From the NCBI RefSeq assembly GCF_002419965.1, contig NZ_DIHC01000060.1:124001-188000 (forward strand): a DNA stretch of 64,000 nucleotides. The letters run 5' to 3'. Position 1 is the first letter of the stretch; each line of letters starts with the position of its first letter. The translations under genes and the position numbers were made by a program. Below the pieces are notes generated by a model, which worked only from the letters and a program-made list of their open reading frames with translations, made no database searches and was not told where the DNA came from. Shown in pieces: positions 18,878 to 28,170 of the stretch. Source of the stretch: Pseudomonas sp. UBA5706 (GTDB taxonomy: Bacteria > Pseudomonadota > Gammaproteobacteria > Pseudomonadales > Pseudomonadaceae).

Positions 18878-19732
18878 ATGACTGCAAAACTAATAGACGG
18901 CAAAGCGATCGCAGCCAAACTGCGCCAGCAGATCGCCCAACGAGTCGCTGAACGTCGCGAGCAAGGACTGCGCACGCCTGGCCTCGCGGTGATTCTGGTC
19001 GGTAGCGACCCCGCCTCTCAGGTTTACGTCTCGCACAAACGCAAAGACTGCGAAGAGGTCGGCTTCGTCTCCAGGGCATACGACCTGCCCAGCGAAACTA
19101 CCCAGACCCAACTGACCGATCTGATCGACAGCCTCAACGACGACCCGGCCATTGATGGCATCCTGCTGCAATTGCCTTTGCCGGAGCATCTGGAGTCGTC
19201 CAGCCTGCTGGAGCGAATTCGCCCGGACAAGGATGTCGACGGCTTCCACCCTTATAACGTCGGCCGTCTGGCCCAGCGCATCCCGCTGCTGCGCCCCTGC
19301 ACACCGAAGGGCATTATGACCCTGCTGGAAAGCACCGGGGTCGATCTGTACGGCAAGGATGCTGTGGTGGTAGGCGCGTCCAATATCGTCGGGCGCCCAA
19401 TGGCCATGGAACTGCTGCTGGCCGGTTGCACAGTGACCGTGACTCACCGATTCACGCAGGATCTGGCAGGCCATGTCGGCCGTGCTGACCTGGTGGTCGT
19501 GGCGGCAGGCAAGCCAGGACTGGTCAAGGGCGAATGGATCAAGGAAGGCGCGATCGTCATTGACGTCGGCATCAACCGCCAGGCGGATGGCAAGCTGGTC
19601 GGCGACGTGGTCTACGAGACCGCCCTGCCCCGCGCAGGCTGGATCACGCCGGTACCGGGTGGCGTAGGCCCGATGACCCGCGCCTGCCTGCTGGAAAACA
19701 CGTTATACGCGGCAGAGACGCTGCACGGCTGA
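18878..19732 (+). CDS. folD: Methylenetetrahydrofolate dehydrogenase/cyclohydrolase FolD
   Basis: A 284-residue bifunctional enzyme of one-carbon metabolism. It oxidises 5,10-methylene-THF to methenyl-THF with NADP and hydrolyses it to 10-formyl-THF in the cytoplasm. Active-site Tyr50 and Lys54 are present in [12 protein letters not shown]. The folate-site motif [11 protein letters not shown], the NADP-binding [10 protein letters not shown] and the C-terminal PGGVGPMT signature are all intact. A perfect terminator follows 16 bases after the stop. In P. aeruginosa PAO1 folD is next to cysS; here they are 21 kb apart. Confidence 0.97.
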   Translation: MTAKLIDGKAIAAKLRQQIAQRVAERREQGLRTPGLAVILVGSDPASQVYVSHKRKDCEEVGFVSRAYDLPSETTQTQLTDLIDSLNDDPAIDGILLQLPLPEHLESSSLLERIRPDKDVDGFHPYNVGRLAQRIPLLRPCTPKGIMTLLESTGVDLYGKDAVVVGASNIVGRPMAMELLLAGCTVTVTHRFTQDLAGHVGRADLVVVAAGKPGLVKGEWIKEGAIVIDVGINRQADGKLVGDVVYETALPRAGWITPVPGGVGPMTRACLLENTLYAAETLHG

Positions 19733-19748
19733 TCGACAAATGCACGAA

Positions 19749-19780
19749 TGCAAAACGGCACCCGAGGGTGCCGTTTTGCA
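19749..19780. terminator. Terminator of folD
   Basis: A perfect 15-base-pair palindrome, TGCAAAACGGCACCC and its complement with a two-base loop. The right arm carries GTTTTGC. It starts 16 bases past folD and is symmetrical, so it could also stop transcripts arriving on the minus strand from the glp operon. Confidence 0.85.
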
Positions 19781-19820
19781 TGGAACGGGTTTTTATCCAG
19801 CGCAGTGCCTGTCGCAGTCT

Positions 19821-19866
19821 GGCTTGCTGGCGGCGGCGATTTCAAAATCGTCACCGCCGGCAAGCC
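19821..19866. repeat. REP-type hairpin at the left edge of the accessory region
   Basis: GGCTTGCTGGCGG (19821-19833) pairs with CCGCCGGCAAGCC (19854-19866), with an inner CGATTT/AAATCG stem. It resembles the element at 40714-40755. It lies 24 bases past the glpV stop and could stabilise the 3' end of that operon. Confidence 0.7.
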
Positions 19867-19890
19867 GTCCGACACGAAGGATCGATCACG

Positions 19891-21696
19891 TTACTTCTTG
19901 GCCGCTTCCCAGCTTTTCAGCAGGTCGGAATAAGCGATGGTTTCGCCCTTCGGTTTCTCGTTGGCCAGTTTGCGCTGCGGCGCAAGAAACGCTCCATTAC
20001 TCTTCTCCGCCTTGGTGTACCACTCCTCGGCCGAGGTTTCCGGGTTCATCCTCGGTGCGCAACCGCTGGCTTCCTGGACTTTGGAACGTTCGATCCGAGT
20101 CATGATCGCGTCCTGATCCTTGGCCAGACCATCCAGAGCCGCCTGCGCGGACTTCTCGCCGGTCACTGCTTCAGCCACATGACTCCACCACAGCTGTGCC
20201 AGTTTCGGGTAATCCGGAACGTTGGTGCCGGTTGGCGACCATTGCACGCGTGCCGGACTGCGATAGAACTCCACCAGACCACCGAGTTTCGGTGCCAGGG
20301 CGGTCATCTCCTTGGAGTTGATGTCCGACTCGCGTATCGGCGTCAGGCCGACAATGGTTTTCTTCAGGGAAACCGACTTGGACGTGACGAATTGCGCATA
20401 AAGCCAGGCAGCGTTGCGCCTTTTCTCGTCCGACGCCTTGAGGAAAGTCCACGACCCCACGTCCTGATAGCCCAGCTTCATGCCCTCTTTCCAGTATGGC
20501 CCTTTGGGTGACGGCGCCATGCGCCACTTTGTCGAGCCGTCGGCGTTCATCACCGGCAGGCCCGGCTTGGTCATGTCGGCGGTGAAAGCGGTATACCAGA
20601 AGATCTGCTGAGCGATGTTGCCCTGAGACGGAACCGGGCCGGACTCGGAAAAGGTCATGCCCGCAGCTTCCGGCGGCGCGTAGGCTTTGAGCCAGTCGAT
20701 ATATTTCTGGGTCGCGTAAACGGCCGCCGGGCCGTTGGTGTCGCCACCGCGGGTAATGCTCGAACCGACTGGATGACAGTCCTCGACTCGAATCCCCCAT
20801 TCATCTACCGGTAGACCGTTTGGCAGACCCTTGTCGCCGCTGCCTGCCATAGAGAACCAGGCGTCGGTGAAGCGCCAGCCCAGGGAGGGGTCTTTCTTGC
20901 CGTAGTCCATGTGGCCATAGACTTTCTTGCCGTCGATCTCCTTGACGTCCTCGCTAAAGAACCTGGCGATGTCTTCATATGCAGACCAGTTCACCGGCAC
21001 GCCCAACTCGTAGCCGTACTTAGCCTTGAACTTCTCTTTCAGGTCAGGACGCTCGAACCAGTCGGCGCGGAACCAGTAAAGGTTGGCGAACTGCTGGTCT
21101 GGCAATTGATACAGCTTGGCCGGCGTGATGACGTTGCCGGAAGCGTCCTTGACTTCGGGCGAGGTCGTGAACGAGGTACCGATGAAGTCTTTCAGATCCA
21201 GCGTGGGGGACGTGACTTTCGCGCCTTCCGGGCTGGCCATCAAGTCTGTCAGCGACAGCGCCTTGCCGTACCGCAAGTGCGTACCGATCAGGTCAGAGTC
21301 GTTAACCCAACCGTCATAGATGCTCTCGCCGGACTGCATGGCGGTCTGCAATTTCTCGATAACGTCACCTTCTTGCAGCAGGTCGTGCGTCACCTTGATG
21401 CCGGTAATCTCGGTAAAGGCCTTGGCCAAGGTCTTGGATTCGTATTCATGAGTGGTCAAGGTTTCCGAAACCACCTTGATGTCCATGCCGCGAAACGGCT
21501 CAGCTGCCTTGATGAACCATTCCAACTCCTTGAGCTGATCAGCGTCCGACAGAGTGGTCGGTTTGAATTCGCTGGCCGCCCATTTCTTCGCGGCGTCCTC
21601 GTACTGATCCGCCCACGCCGAAACGCTCAAACCGCTGAGCATTGCCAGGGTCGCTACCGTCACACTATGTCGCAGCTTGTTTTTCTTATTGAACAT
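19891..21696 (-). CDS. glpV: Glycerol-type ABC transporter substrate-binding protein GlpV
   Basis: A 601-residue SBP_bac_1-type extracellular binding protein. The signal peptide (about residues 1-30, ending VSAWA) is lysine-rich at its start. The length is well above the usual 420 residues of sugar-binding proteins and fits the glycerol transporter component GlpV described in Rhizobium leguminosarum (glpSTPQUV). The ATG at 21696 has GGGAGG five bases upstream; an in-frame GTG two codons earlier is not preferred. It is the last gene of a six-gene operon. It should capture substrate in the periplasm for GlpPQ. The substrate assignment rests on operon composition; other small polyols are possible. 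Confidence 0.8.
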   Translation of the reverse strand: MFNKKNKLRHSVTVATLAMLSGLSVSAWADQYEDAAKKWAASEFKPTTLSDADQLKELEWFIKAAEPFRGMDIKVVSETLTTHEYESKTLAKAFTEITGIKVTHDLLQEGDVIEKLQTAMQSGESIYDGWVNDSDLIGTHLRYGKALSLTDLMASPEGAKVTSPTLDLKDFIGTSFTTSPEVKDASGNVITPAKLYQLPDQQFANLYWFRADWFERPDLKEKFKAKYGYELGVPVNWSAYEDIARFFSEDVKEIDGKKVYGHMDYGKKDPSLGWRFTDAWFSMAGSGDKGLPNGLPVDEWGIRVEDCHPVGSSITRGGDTNGPAAVYATQKYIDWLKAYAPPEAAGMTFSESGPVPSQGNIAQQIFWYTAFTADMTKPGLPVMNADGSTKWRMAPSPKGPYWKEGMKLGYQDVGSWTFLKASDEKRRNAAWLYAQFVTSKSVSLKKTIVGLTPIRESDINSKEMTALAPKLGGLVEFYRSPARVQWSPTGTNVPDYPKLAQLWWSHVAEAVTGEKSAQAALDGLAKDQDAIMTRIERSKVQEASGCAPRMNPETSAEEWYTKAEKSNGAFLAPQRKLANEKPKGETIAYSDLLKSWEAAKK

Positions 21697-21780
21697 AGAC
21701 ACCTCCCGTTTTGATTCTTATGTAGTACCGCGTTGCACCCGTTTGCATTTTTCCGCAGGCGTAGCGCCTAGCCACCCTGC

Positions 21781-22053
21781 TTAACCCCACCGCATCACCA
21801 CCAACAGCCAGACCAGGGAAAGCCCGGAGGCGACCCAAATGCTCCAGTCGGTCGCGCCTATCACCAGCAGATGCAGATAGGCACTGCCGAGAAGACCGAT
21901 GAACAGCCGGTCGCCGCGGGTAGTGGCAATCGGCAGGAAACCACGACGTTCGATGCTTGCCGAACGCAGCTCCCAGACGGTCATCGCGACCAGGATGGCG
22001 GCGATGGACGCAAAGAAAATGGCGGTCGGTAATGTCCAGGACATCCACTCCAT
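21781..22053 (-). CDS. glpU: Small membrane protein of the glycerol ABC transporter, GlpU (DUF2160)
   Basis: A 90-residue protein with about three hydrophobic segments (about 5-22, 45-62, 68-86), ending at the usual RWG tail. It matches the DUF2160 small membrane protein encoded between permease and binding-protein genes in glycerol ABC operons. The ATG at 22053 follows AGGAG by eight bases and lies 11 bases past the glpQ stop. Its exact role is not known. Longer open frame upstream overlaps glpQ and has no similarity. Confidence 0.78.
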   Translation of the reverse strand: MEWMSWTLPTAIFFASIAAILVAMTVWELRSASIERRGFLPIATTRGDRLFIGLLGSAYLHLLVIGATDWSIWVASGLSLVWLLVVMRWG

Positions 22054-22064
22054 TTTTCGACTCC

Positions 22065-22883
<819 letters not shown>

Positions 22884-22893
22884 GGGTTGCTCC

Positions 22894-23760
22894 TCAGTTC
22901 TTTTCGCTGTGGGTCATCGCGGTGTAGAACACCCACGACACCAGCAGGATGATCAGGAAATACACCAGCGAGAACGCTGCTGCCGGGCCCAGGTCAAACT
23001 GGCCGAGGGCCATGGTGGTTAAGGTCTGGGCGAGGAAGGTCGTCGAGTTGCCCGGCCCGCCGCCGGTCAATACGAACGGCTCGGTGTAAATCATGAAGCT
23101 GTCCATGAAGCGCAACATCACCGCGATCAGCAGCACGCTCTTCATCTTCGGCAACTGGATATGTCGGAACACCGCCCAGCTGGACGCCCGATCGATGCGT
23201 GCGGCCTGGTAGTACACGTCCGGAATTGCCCGCAGACCCGAATAGCAGAGCAGCGCCACCAACGAGGTCCAGTGCCAGACATCGATCACCAACACAGTCA
23301 CCCAAGCGTCCGATGCATTGGCGGCGTAGTTGTAGTTGATGTGCAAGACATTGTTCAGCGCATAGCCGAGCAGGCCAATATCGCCACGGCCGAAAATCTG
23401 CCAGATGGTGCCGACCACGTTCCAGGGGATCAGCAGCGGGATGGTCATCACGATCAGGCATAACGAAGACCAGCGGCCCTTGGTCGGCATGGTCAGGGCG
23501 ATACCGATACCCAGCGGAATCTCGATCAGCAACACGCAGAACGAATAGATGAACTGGCGTAGCAGCGAGTCATGCAGGCGCGGGTCCTGCAACACCTGTC
23601 TGAACCAGTCGGCGCCCACGAAGTAACGGCTGGACTGGTCGAAGATGTCCTGAACCGAGTAATTGACTACGGTCATCATCGGAATGACGGCGCTGAACGC
23701 CACCAGCAGAAACACCGGCAATACCAACCACCAGGCCTTGTTGTTCTGCACCTTAGTCAT
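22894..23760 (-). CDS. glpP: Glycerol-type ABC transporter permease GlpP (MalF-like)
   Basis: A 288-residue permease with about six membrane helices and the EAA loop around YYQAARIDRASSWAVF. The ATG at 23760 (MTKVQNN) overlaps the last eight bases of glpT, indicating translational coupling; an upstream in-frame start lies deep inside glpT. It forms the inner-membrane channel with GlpQ. Confidence 0.85.
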   Translation of the reverse strand: MTKVQNNKAWWLVLPVFLLVAFSAVIPMMTVVNYSVQDIFDQSSRYFVGADWFRQVLQDPRLHDSLLRQFIYSFCVLLIEIPLGIGIALTMPTKGRWSSLCLIVMTIPLLIPWNVVGTIWQIFGRGDIGLLGYALNNVLHINYNYAANASDAWVTVLVIDVWHWTSLVALLCYSGLRAIPDVYYQAARIDRASSWAVFRHIQLPKMKSVLLIAVMLRFMDSFMIYTEPFVLTGGGPGNSTTFLAQTLTTMALGQFDLGPAAAFSLVYFLIILLVSWVFYTAMTHSEKN

Positions 23761-24880
23761 GGGGCACCTCTTTGGCGGGCGTGTGATTGGTGGCTTCCAG
23801 CAGAAATTCATCGGCGTAGAGCATCAGCCACTGCGCCGGGAAACTGATCCAGGCCTGCCCCTGAGGCACAGGTTTGTCTTCCTGCAGGCGAACCTTGAGC
23901 GACTGGCCGGCCAGGTTCACGGTGAGGATCTTGTAGGTGCCCAAGTCCTCGACATAGGTCACGTCGGCGCACATGGCATCGTCGAACGGCCCGTCCCAGA
24001 CGTGCACGAATTCCGGTCGAATGCCGACCTTCAGCGTGCTCCACCGTGTGGCTGCCAGGCGCTGTAGAAGGGCTTGTGGGAGGGGCAGATGGATGCCGCC
24101 GAAGCCCACGCCGCCTGATTCAGGCTTGACCTCGATGAGGTTCATGCCGGGGCTGCCGATGAAGTAGCCCACAAAGGTGTGATGGGGTTTTTCGAACAGC
24201 TCGCGCGGGGTGCCGAACTGCACGATCTGACCGCCATACATCACAGCGATCTTGTCAGCGAAGGTCGAGGCCTCCAGCTGATCGTGGGTGACGTAGACCA
24301 TGGTGATGTTGAACTGCTCGTGGATCTGCTTGAGCTTGCGTCGCAGTTTCCACTTCAAATGCGGGTCGATCACCGTCAGTGGCTCATCGAACAGAATCGC
24401 CGACACATCGTCGCGTACCAGCCCGCGCCCCATAGAAACCTTTTGTTTCTCGTCGGCGGTGAGGTTTTTGGCTTTCTTCTTCAGCAGCGGTTGCAGATCC
24501 AGCACATCGGCAATTTCCTGGACCTTGATCTGAACTTTGGCCTCGGCCATGCCCTGATTGCGCAGTGGGAACGCCAGGTTATCGAACACCGTCATGGTGT
24601 CGTACACCACCGGAAACTGGAAAACCTGGGCGATATTGCGCTGCTCCGGCGACAGGTCGTTGACCACCGTCGAGTCAAACATCACCTTGCCTTCCGATGG
24701 GCTGAGCAGGCCGGAAATGATGTTGAGCAGGGTTGATTTGCCGCAACCGGATGGCCCGAGCAAGGCATATGCCCCGCCCTGCTCCCAAATGTGGGTCATC
24801 TCGCGAATGGCGTAATCTTCAGGCCCGGCCGGCGTAGCGCTGTAGCTATGGGCGAGTTGTTGCAAGCGAATCTCGGCCAT
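23753..24880 (-). CDS. glpT: Glycerol-type ABC transporter ATPase GlpT with degenerate signature motif
   Basis: A 375-residue MalK/UgpC-like ATPase with a C-terminal TOBE-type domain. Walker A GPSGCGKST (about 42-50), Walker B AILFDEPL and the switch histidine in VTHDQLEA are all canonical. The signature is not: where LSGGQ is expected the protein has LTADEKQKVS (24434-24463 on the plus strand), and the D-loop reads TVID. Its partner GlpS has the reverse pattern. The ATG overlaps the glpS stop (TGATG). See the separate finding on ATP-site asymmetry. Confidence 0.87.
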   Translation of the reverse strand: MAEIRLQQLAHSYSATPAGPEDYAIREMTHIWEQGGAYALLGPSGCGKSTLLNIISGLLSPSEGKVMFDSTVVNDLSPEQRNIAQVFQFPVVYDTMTVFDNLAFPLRNQGMAEAKVQIKVQEIADVLDLQPLLKKKAKNLTADEKQKVSMGRGLVRDDVSAILFDEPLTVIDPHLKWKLRRKLKQIHEQFNITMVYVTHDQLEASTFADKIAVMYGGQIVQFGTPRELFEKPHHTFVGYFIGSPGMNLIEVKPESGGVGFGGIHLPLPQALLQRLAATRWSTLKVGIRPEFVHVWDGPFDDAMCADVTYVEDLGTYKILTVNLAGQSLKVRLQEDKPVPQGQAWISFPAQWLMLYADEFLLEATNHTPAKEVPHD

Positions 24881-25974
24881 CAGGCAACCCTCGCCATGCG
24901 CAGGCCCGGCGCCTGGATGAGGCCGCCCTGCTGATCGAATACGAACAATTTATGAGTCGGGATGTACACGCGGATCGGCGTATCGACGTCGTACTCGTGC
25001 ACCCCCGGCAGGTGCAGCACCAGCGAAAAATGCTCGTTGCGCACATGCAGGAAAGTTTCCGAACCGCTGATCTCCGCCAGCTCCACGGTCACCGCCAGTT
25101 CCAGATCGTCGTCGTTGGACGGCACCAGGCTCAGGTGACTGGGGCGGACGCCGAAACCGTATTCGCCGTCGCCGATCTTGCGCATATCGACGTTGAGCGG
25201 GAAATGCACGAAGTTGGCGAAACTCACTTCGTTGCCGTCGATACGGCCCGGCATCAGATTGATCGGTGGCTCGGAGAACAACTCTGCGGCCAGCACGGTT
25301 TTGGGCTGGTGATAAACCTCGGGGGTCTTGCCGCTCTGAATCAACCGCCCCTCATGCAGGATGGTCGTGGTTCCGCCTAACGCCAGCGCTTCGTTTGGCT
25401 CGGTAGTCGCGTACACCGCAATGGTGTTGCGGGTTTCGAACAGTTGGCGCATTTCCTGGCGCAGCTCTTCGCGCAGTTTGTAATCGAGATTGACCAGCGG
25501 CTCGTCGAACAGGATCAGTTCGGCGTCCTTAACCAACGCGCGAGCCATGGCGGTGCGCTGCTGCTGACCACCAGAAAGCTCGAGCGGGTAACGGGAGAGG
25601 AATTTCTCGATCCGCAGCATCTGCGCGGTTTCCCGCACGCGACGTTCGATTTCGTCCCTGGACAGCTTCGCCTGACGCAGCGGCGAGGCGATGTTGTCAA
25701 AAACCGTCATGCTCGGGTAATTGATGAACTGCTGATAAACCATGGAGACGTTGCGATGACGCACCGCAATCTGGGTGACATCCTTGCCATTCATCAGTAC
25801 CCGGCCGCTGTCTGGCTTATCCAGACCGGCCATCAAGCGCATCAGGCTGGTCTTGCCTGATAAGGTGCGCCCCAGCAATACGTTGAATGAGCCAGGTTTG
25901 AAGCTCAGCGACGCATCGTCGATCCAGATCTGACCGTCGACGGCTCGGCTGACGTGCTCAAGCGTGAGAGACAT
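24880..25974 (-). CDS. glpS: Glycerol-type ABC transporter ATPase GlpS lacking the switch histidine
   Basis: A 364-residue MalK-like ATPase, first gene of the operon. Walker A is GRTLSGKT (about 35-42), the signature LSGGQQQR is canonical, and Walker B LILFDEPLVNLD keeps the catalytic Glu. The switch (H-loop) histidine is replaced: the expected VTHDQ position reads ATTEPNEA (25387-25407 on the plus strand). A regulatory TOBE-like C-terminus follows. It should pair with GlpT. The upstream region has a sigma54 promoter and an A-rich Crc/Hfq-like motif just before the start. Confidence 0.87.
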   Translation of the reverse strand: MSLTLEHVSRAVDGQIWIDDASLSFKPGSFNVLLGRTLSGKTSLMRLMAGLDKPDSGRVLMNGKDVTQIAVRHRNVSMVYQQFINYPSMTVFDNIASPLRQAKLSRDEIERRVRETAQMLRIEKFLSRYPLELSGGQQQRTAMARALVKDAELILFDEPLVNLDYKLREELRQEMRQLFETRNTIAVYATTEPNEALALGGTTTILHEGRLIQSGKTPEVYHQPKTVLAAELFSEPPINLMPGRIDGNEVSFANFVHFPLNVDMRKIGDGEYGFGVRPSHLSLVPSNDDDLELAVTVELAEISGSETFLHVRNEHFSLVLHLPGVHEYDVDTPIRVYIPTHKLFVFDQQGGLIQAPGLRMARVA

Positions 25975-25981
25975 GGCGTGC

Positions 25982-26000
25982 CCTTTTTATTAGTTTTGTT
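25982..26000 (-). promoter_or_regulatory. A-rich Crc/Hfq-like motif before glpS
   Basis: On the minus strand AACAAAACTAATAAAAAGG contains AATAAAAA, a perfect AANAANAA catabolite-activity motif, ending about seven bases before the glpS ATG and overlapping its weak ribosome-binding site. Hfq/Crc binding here would repress translation when preferred carbon sources are present. Confidence 0.4.
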
Positions 26001-26045
26001 CGGGTGTTGCACTTGGTCGGGATATCCAGCGACCGCCTGTTGGAT

Positions 26046-26061
26046 AGCGACAATCGTGCCA
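26046..26061 (-). promoter_or_regulatory. Sigma54 (-24/-12) promoter of the glpSTPQUV operon
   Basis: On the minus strand TGGCACG-ATTG-TCGCT has the invariant GG and GC separated by exactly 10 bases. Only one base departs from the TGGCACG-N4-TTGC consensus. The predicted start is about base 26035, 60 bases before glpS. A sigma54 activator gene lies immediately upstream in the opposite direction. Confidence 0.75.
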
Positions 26062-26067
26062 ATCACC

Positions 26068-26081
26068 GTTCGCTAGCGAAC
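26068..26081. promoter_or_regulatory. 14-bp perfect palindrome next to the -24 element
   Basis: GTTCGCTAGCGAAC is a perfect palindrome ending six bases from the -24 box. It could be a repressor or activator site. Its position is unusually close for a sigma54 enhancer site. Confidence 0.4.
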
Positions 26082-26146
26082 AGACGCACGAAAGCCGCCG
26101 AATAGAGCGTTCCGAGTAAAATGCGAGGTCAACCCATATTCGTTGA

Positions 26147-26230
26147 CGAACAAAAATGAACAGCAAAGACTGAACAGCTGAACAAAATGAACGTTGACTT
26201 TGAACAATCCTGAACAACAATGGATGAACG
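26147..26230. promoter_or_regulatory. TGAACA direct-repeat cluster between the sigma54 activator and glpS
   Basis: TGAACA or a one-base variant occurs at 26147 (CGAACA), 26157, 26171, 26179, 26188 (TGAACG), 26201, 26211 and 26225 (TGAACG), all in the same orientation within 84 bases. It lies 85-170 bases upstream of the sigma54 promoter, the usual distance for enhancer-like activator sites, and also covers the leader of the activator gene itself. Confidence 0.5.
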
Positions 26231-26301
26231 ATCGAGCACGGACGCTCCGCCAGAAAGCCGTACCCCAAAAACAATAAAAGCTCGCGCACGGACACAAACC
26301 C

Positions 26302-28143
26302 ATGGCCACACCTGGCACCTCCATCCCTCACGACACCATCATCCAGGACTCCTGGGCGCGCTGCCGTGAGTTCGGCCTCGACCACCAGTCCAGCCCCGCA
26401 TTTGGTCGCCTGCCCGAACAACAGGTTTCCCGTTTACTGGAACGCCATCACGCACTGGTGCAGACCACCCATCAACAAGTGCTGCCCTTTTACGAAAACA
26501 TTCTCAGCAACTCCAATTGCCTGATTCTGCTGGCCGATCAGCAAGGCCAGGTGCTCAACTCATGGGGTACCAAGCGGTTCGTCGAGCCTGCCCAGCAAAA
26601 AGGTTTCGTGGCCGGCGCCAGTTGGCTGGAGCGAAGCGCCGGCACCAATGCCATCGGCACCGCACTGGCCTGTGCACAGGCTGTTCACATTGAACACGAT
26701 GAACACTTTCTCAAGGCCAACCGCTTCATGACCGGCTCGGCGGCACCGATCTTCGACGCCTCGCGGCGCATGGTCGCAGTGCTCGATGTGTCCAGCGACA
26801 GCTTCCTGCCGCCCTCTCACACCCTGGGGATGGTGAAGATGATGAGCCAGACCATCGAGAACAGGCTGATCCTTGACCAGTTCCAGAACGGCTACTTTCA
26901 ACTGATCTTCAACACGGGTCTGAACAACCTCGACAGCCAGTGGGCCGGTCTGCTGGTGTTCGACGAAAGCGGCCGCATCCTTTGCGCCAACCGCCGCGCC
27001 GACACCTTGCTCGGCGTGAGTCTGCTGCAGGTCAATATCGAGAATGTGTTCAAGGCACCGATTGCGCACCTGCTCGATCAACAGGAAGGCCAGCCCTTCG
27101 CGCTCCAAGCCTGGGGCCATAACCGTTTTCACTGTCTGATCAAACGCCCGAAAGCGGCGATTCTGGAATTTCGCACCGTTTCGGCACCCAGGAAATCCAA
27201 TACCCAGGCGGCCACCCTCTCGGCTCCCGGCGACGAAAAAGTCGCCAAGGCAGCGCGCCAGGCCCAGCGGTTGCTGGAAAAAAACGTCCCGCTGCTGATT
27301 CTCGGTGAGACCGGCGCGGGCAAAGAGGTGTTCGTCAGGAACCTGCATCAGGCCAGTTCTCGGGCCGATCAACCGTTTATCGCGGTGAACTGTGCGGCGA
27401 TCCCTTCGGAACTGGTCGAGGCCGAACTGTTCGGCTACGAAAAGGGCGCGTTTACCGGCGCGCACCACAAAGGCAGCATTGGCCTGATTCGCAAAGCCGA
27501 CAAAGGCACCCTGTTCCTCGACGAAATCGGCGACATGCCGCTGCCCGTTCAGGCGCGGCTGCTGCGGGTTTTGCAGGAGCGCTGTGTACAGCCGCTGGGC
27601 AGCAGCGAACTGTTTCCCGTGGATATCCGGATCATTTCGGCGACCCACTGTTCACTGCGGGACCAGGTGCAAAGCAGGCGCTTTCGTCAGGACCTCTATT
27701 ACCGGATCAGCGGCCTCAATCTGGAGCTGCCTGCGCTTCGCGAACGCACGGACAAAGCCGAACTGATACAGGCGATTTGGCAACAGCATCGAGAACCGCA
27801 GCAGACGGCAGGGTTCGACGCCTCCGTCCTGGCGCTGTTCGACAGGCACCCGTGGCCCGGAAACCTGCGTCAGTTGAGCAATGTGATTCAAGTGGTGTTG
27901 GCACTGGCCGACGATGCCCCCATCTCCATCGAGCACCTGCCGGAAGATTTCTTCGCCGATCTGGAAATGGACAACAATAACAACGAACCGCAAATCGCCT
28001 TCAACCCCAAGGCTGCGCTGGATACACCTGAGGAGTTGAACGAGTTGCTGCAAGCCGCTGGCGGGAACATCTCGCAGTTGGCAAAGAGGCTGGGGGTCAG
28101 CCGTAATACGCTTTACAAACGGTTGCGCGAGCAGGGGTTTTGA
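26302..28143 (+). CDS. Sigma54-dependent Fis-family transcriptional activator (AcoR-like)
   Basis: A 613-residue enhancer-binding activator. The N-terminal GAF-type sensor region (about 55-190) contains the AcoR-family segment [11 protein letters not shown]. The AAA+ domain has Walker A GETGAGKE (335-342), the sigma54-contacting GAFTGA loop (about 382-387) and Walker [12 protein letters not shown]. The C-terminal Fis-type helix-turn-helix covers about 590-613. It is divergent from glpS, whose promoter is of sigma54 type, so it very probably activates the glycerol transporter operon and may bind the TGAACA repeats. The effector is unknown; glycerol or a derived alcohol or aldehyde is an inference. 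The ribosome-binding site is weak, and an AACAATAA motif stands upstream. Confidence 0.9.
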   Translation: MATPGTSIPHDTIIQDSWARCREFGLDHQSSPAFGRLPEQQVSRLLERHHALVQTTHQQVLPFYENILSNSNCLILLADQQGQVLNSWGTKRFVEPAQQKGFVAGASWLERSAGTNAIGTALACAQAVHIEHDEHFLKANRFMTGSAAPIFDASRRMVAVLDVSSDSFLPPSHTLGMVKMMSQTIENRLILDQFQNGYFQLIFNTGLNNLDSQWAGLLVFDESGRILCANRRADTLLGVSLLQVNIENVFKAPIAHLLDQQEGQPFALQAWGHNRFHCLIKRPKAAILEFRTVSAPRKSNTQAATLSAPGDEKVAKAARQAQRLLEKNVPLLILGETGAGKEVFVRNLHQASSRADQPFIAVNCAAIPSELVEAELFGYEKGAFTGAHHKGSIGLIRKADKGTLFLDEIGDMPLPVQARLLRVLQERCVQPLGSSELFPVDIRIISATHCSLRDQVQSRRFRQDLYYRISGLNLELPALRERTDKAELIQAIWQQHREPQQTAGFDASVLALFDRHPWPGNLRQLSNVIQVVLALADDAPISIEHLPEDFFADLEMDNNNNEPQIAFNPKAALDTPEELNELLQAAGGNISQLAKRLGVSRNTLYKRLREQGF

Positions 28144-28170
28144 CAGGACGGGCCGGCACGCCCGCCTGCT

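Noticed and set aside
26147..26230. TGAACA repeats as a CRISPR-like array
   Set aside because: Units are only six bases with irregular 8-14-base spacing and no cas genes; a regulatory array fits better.
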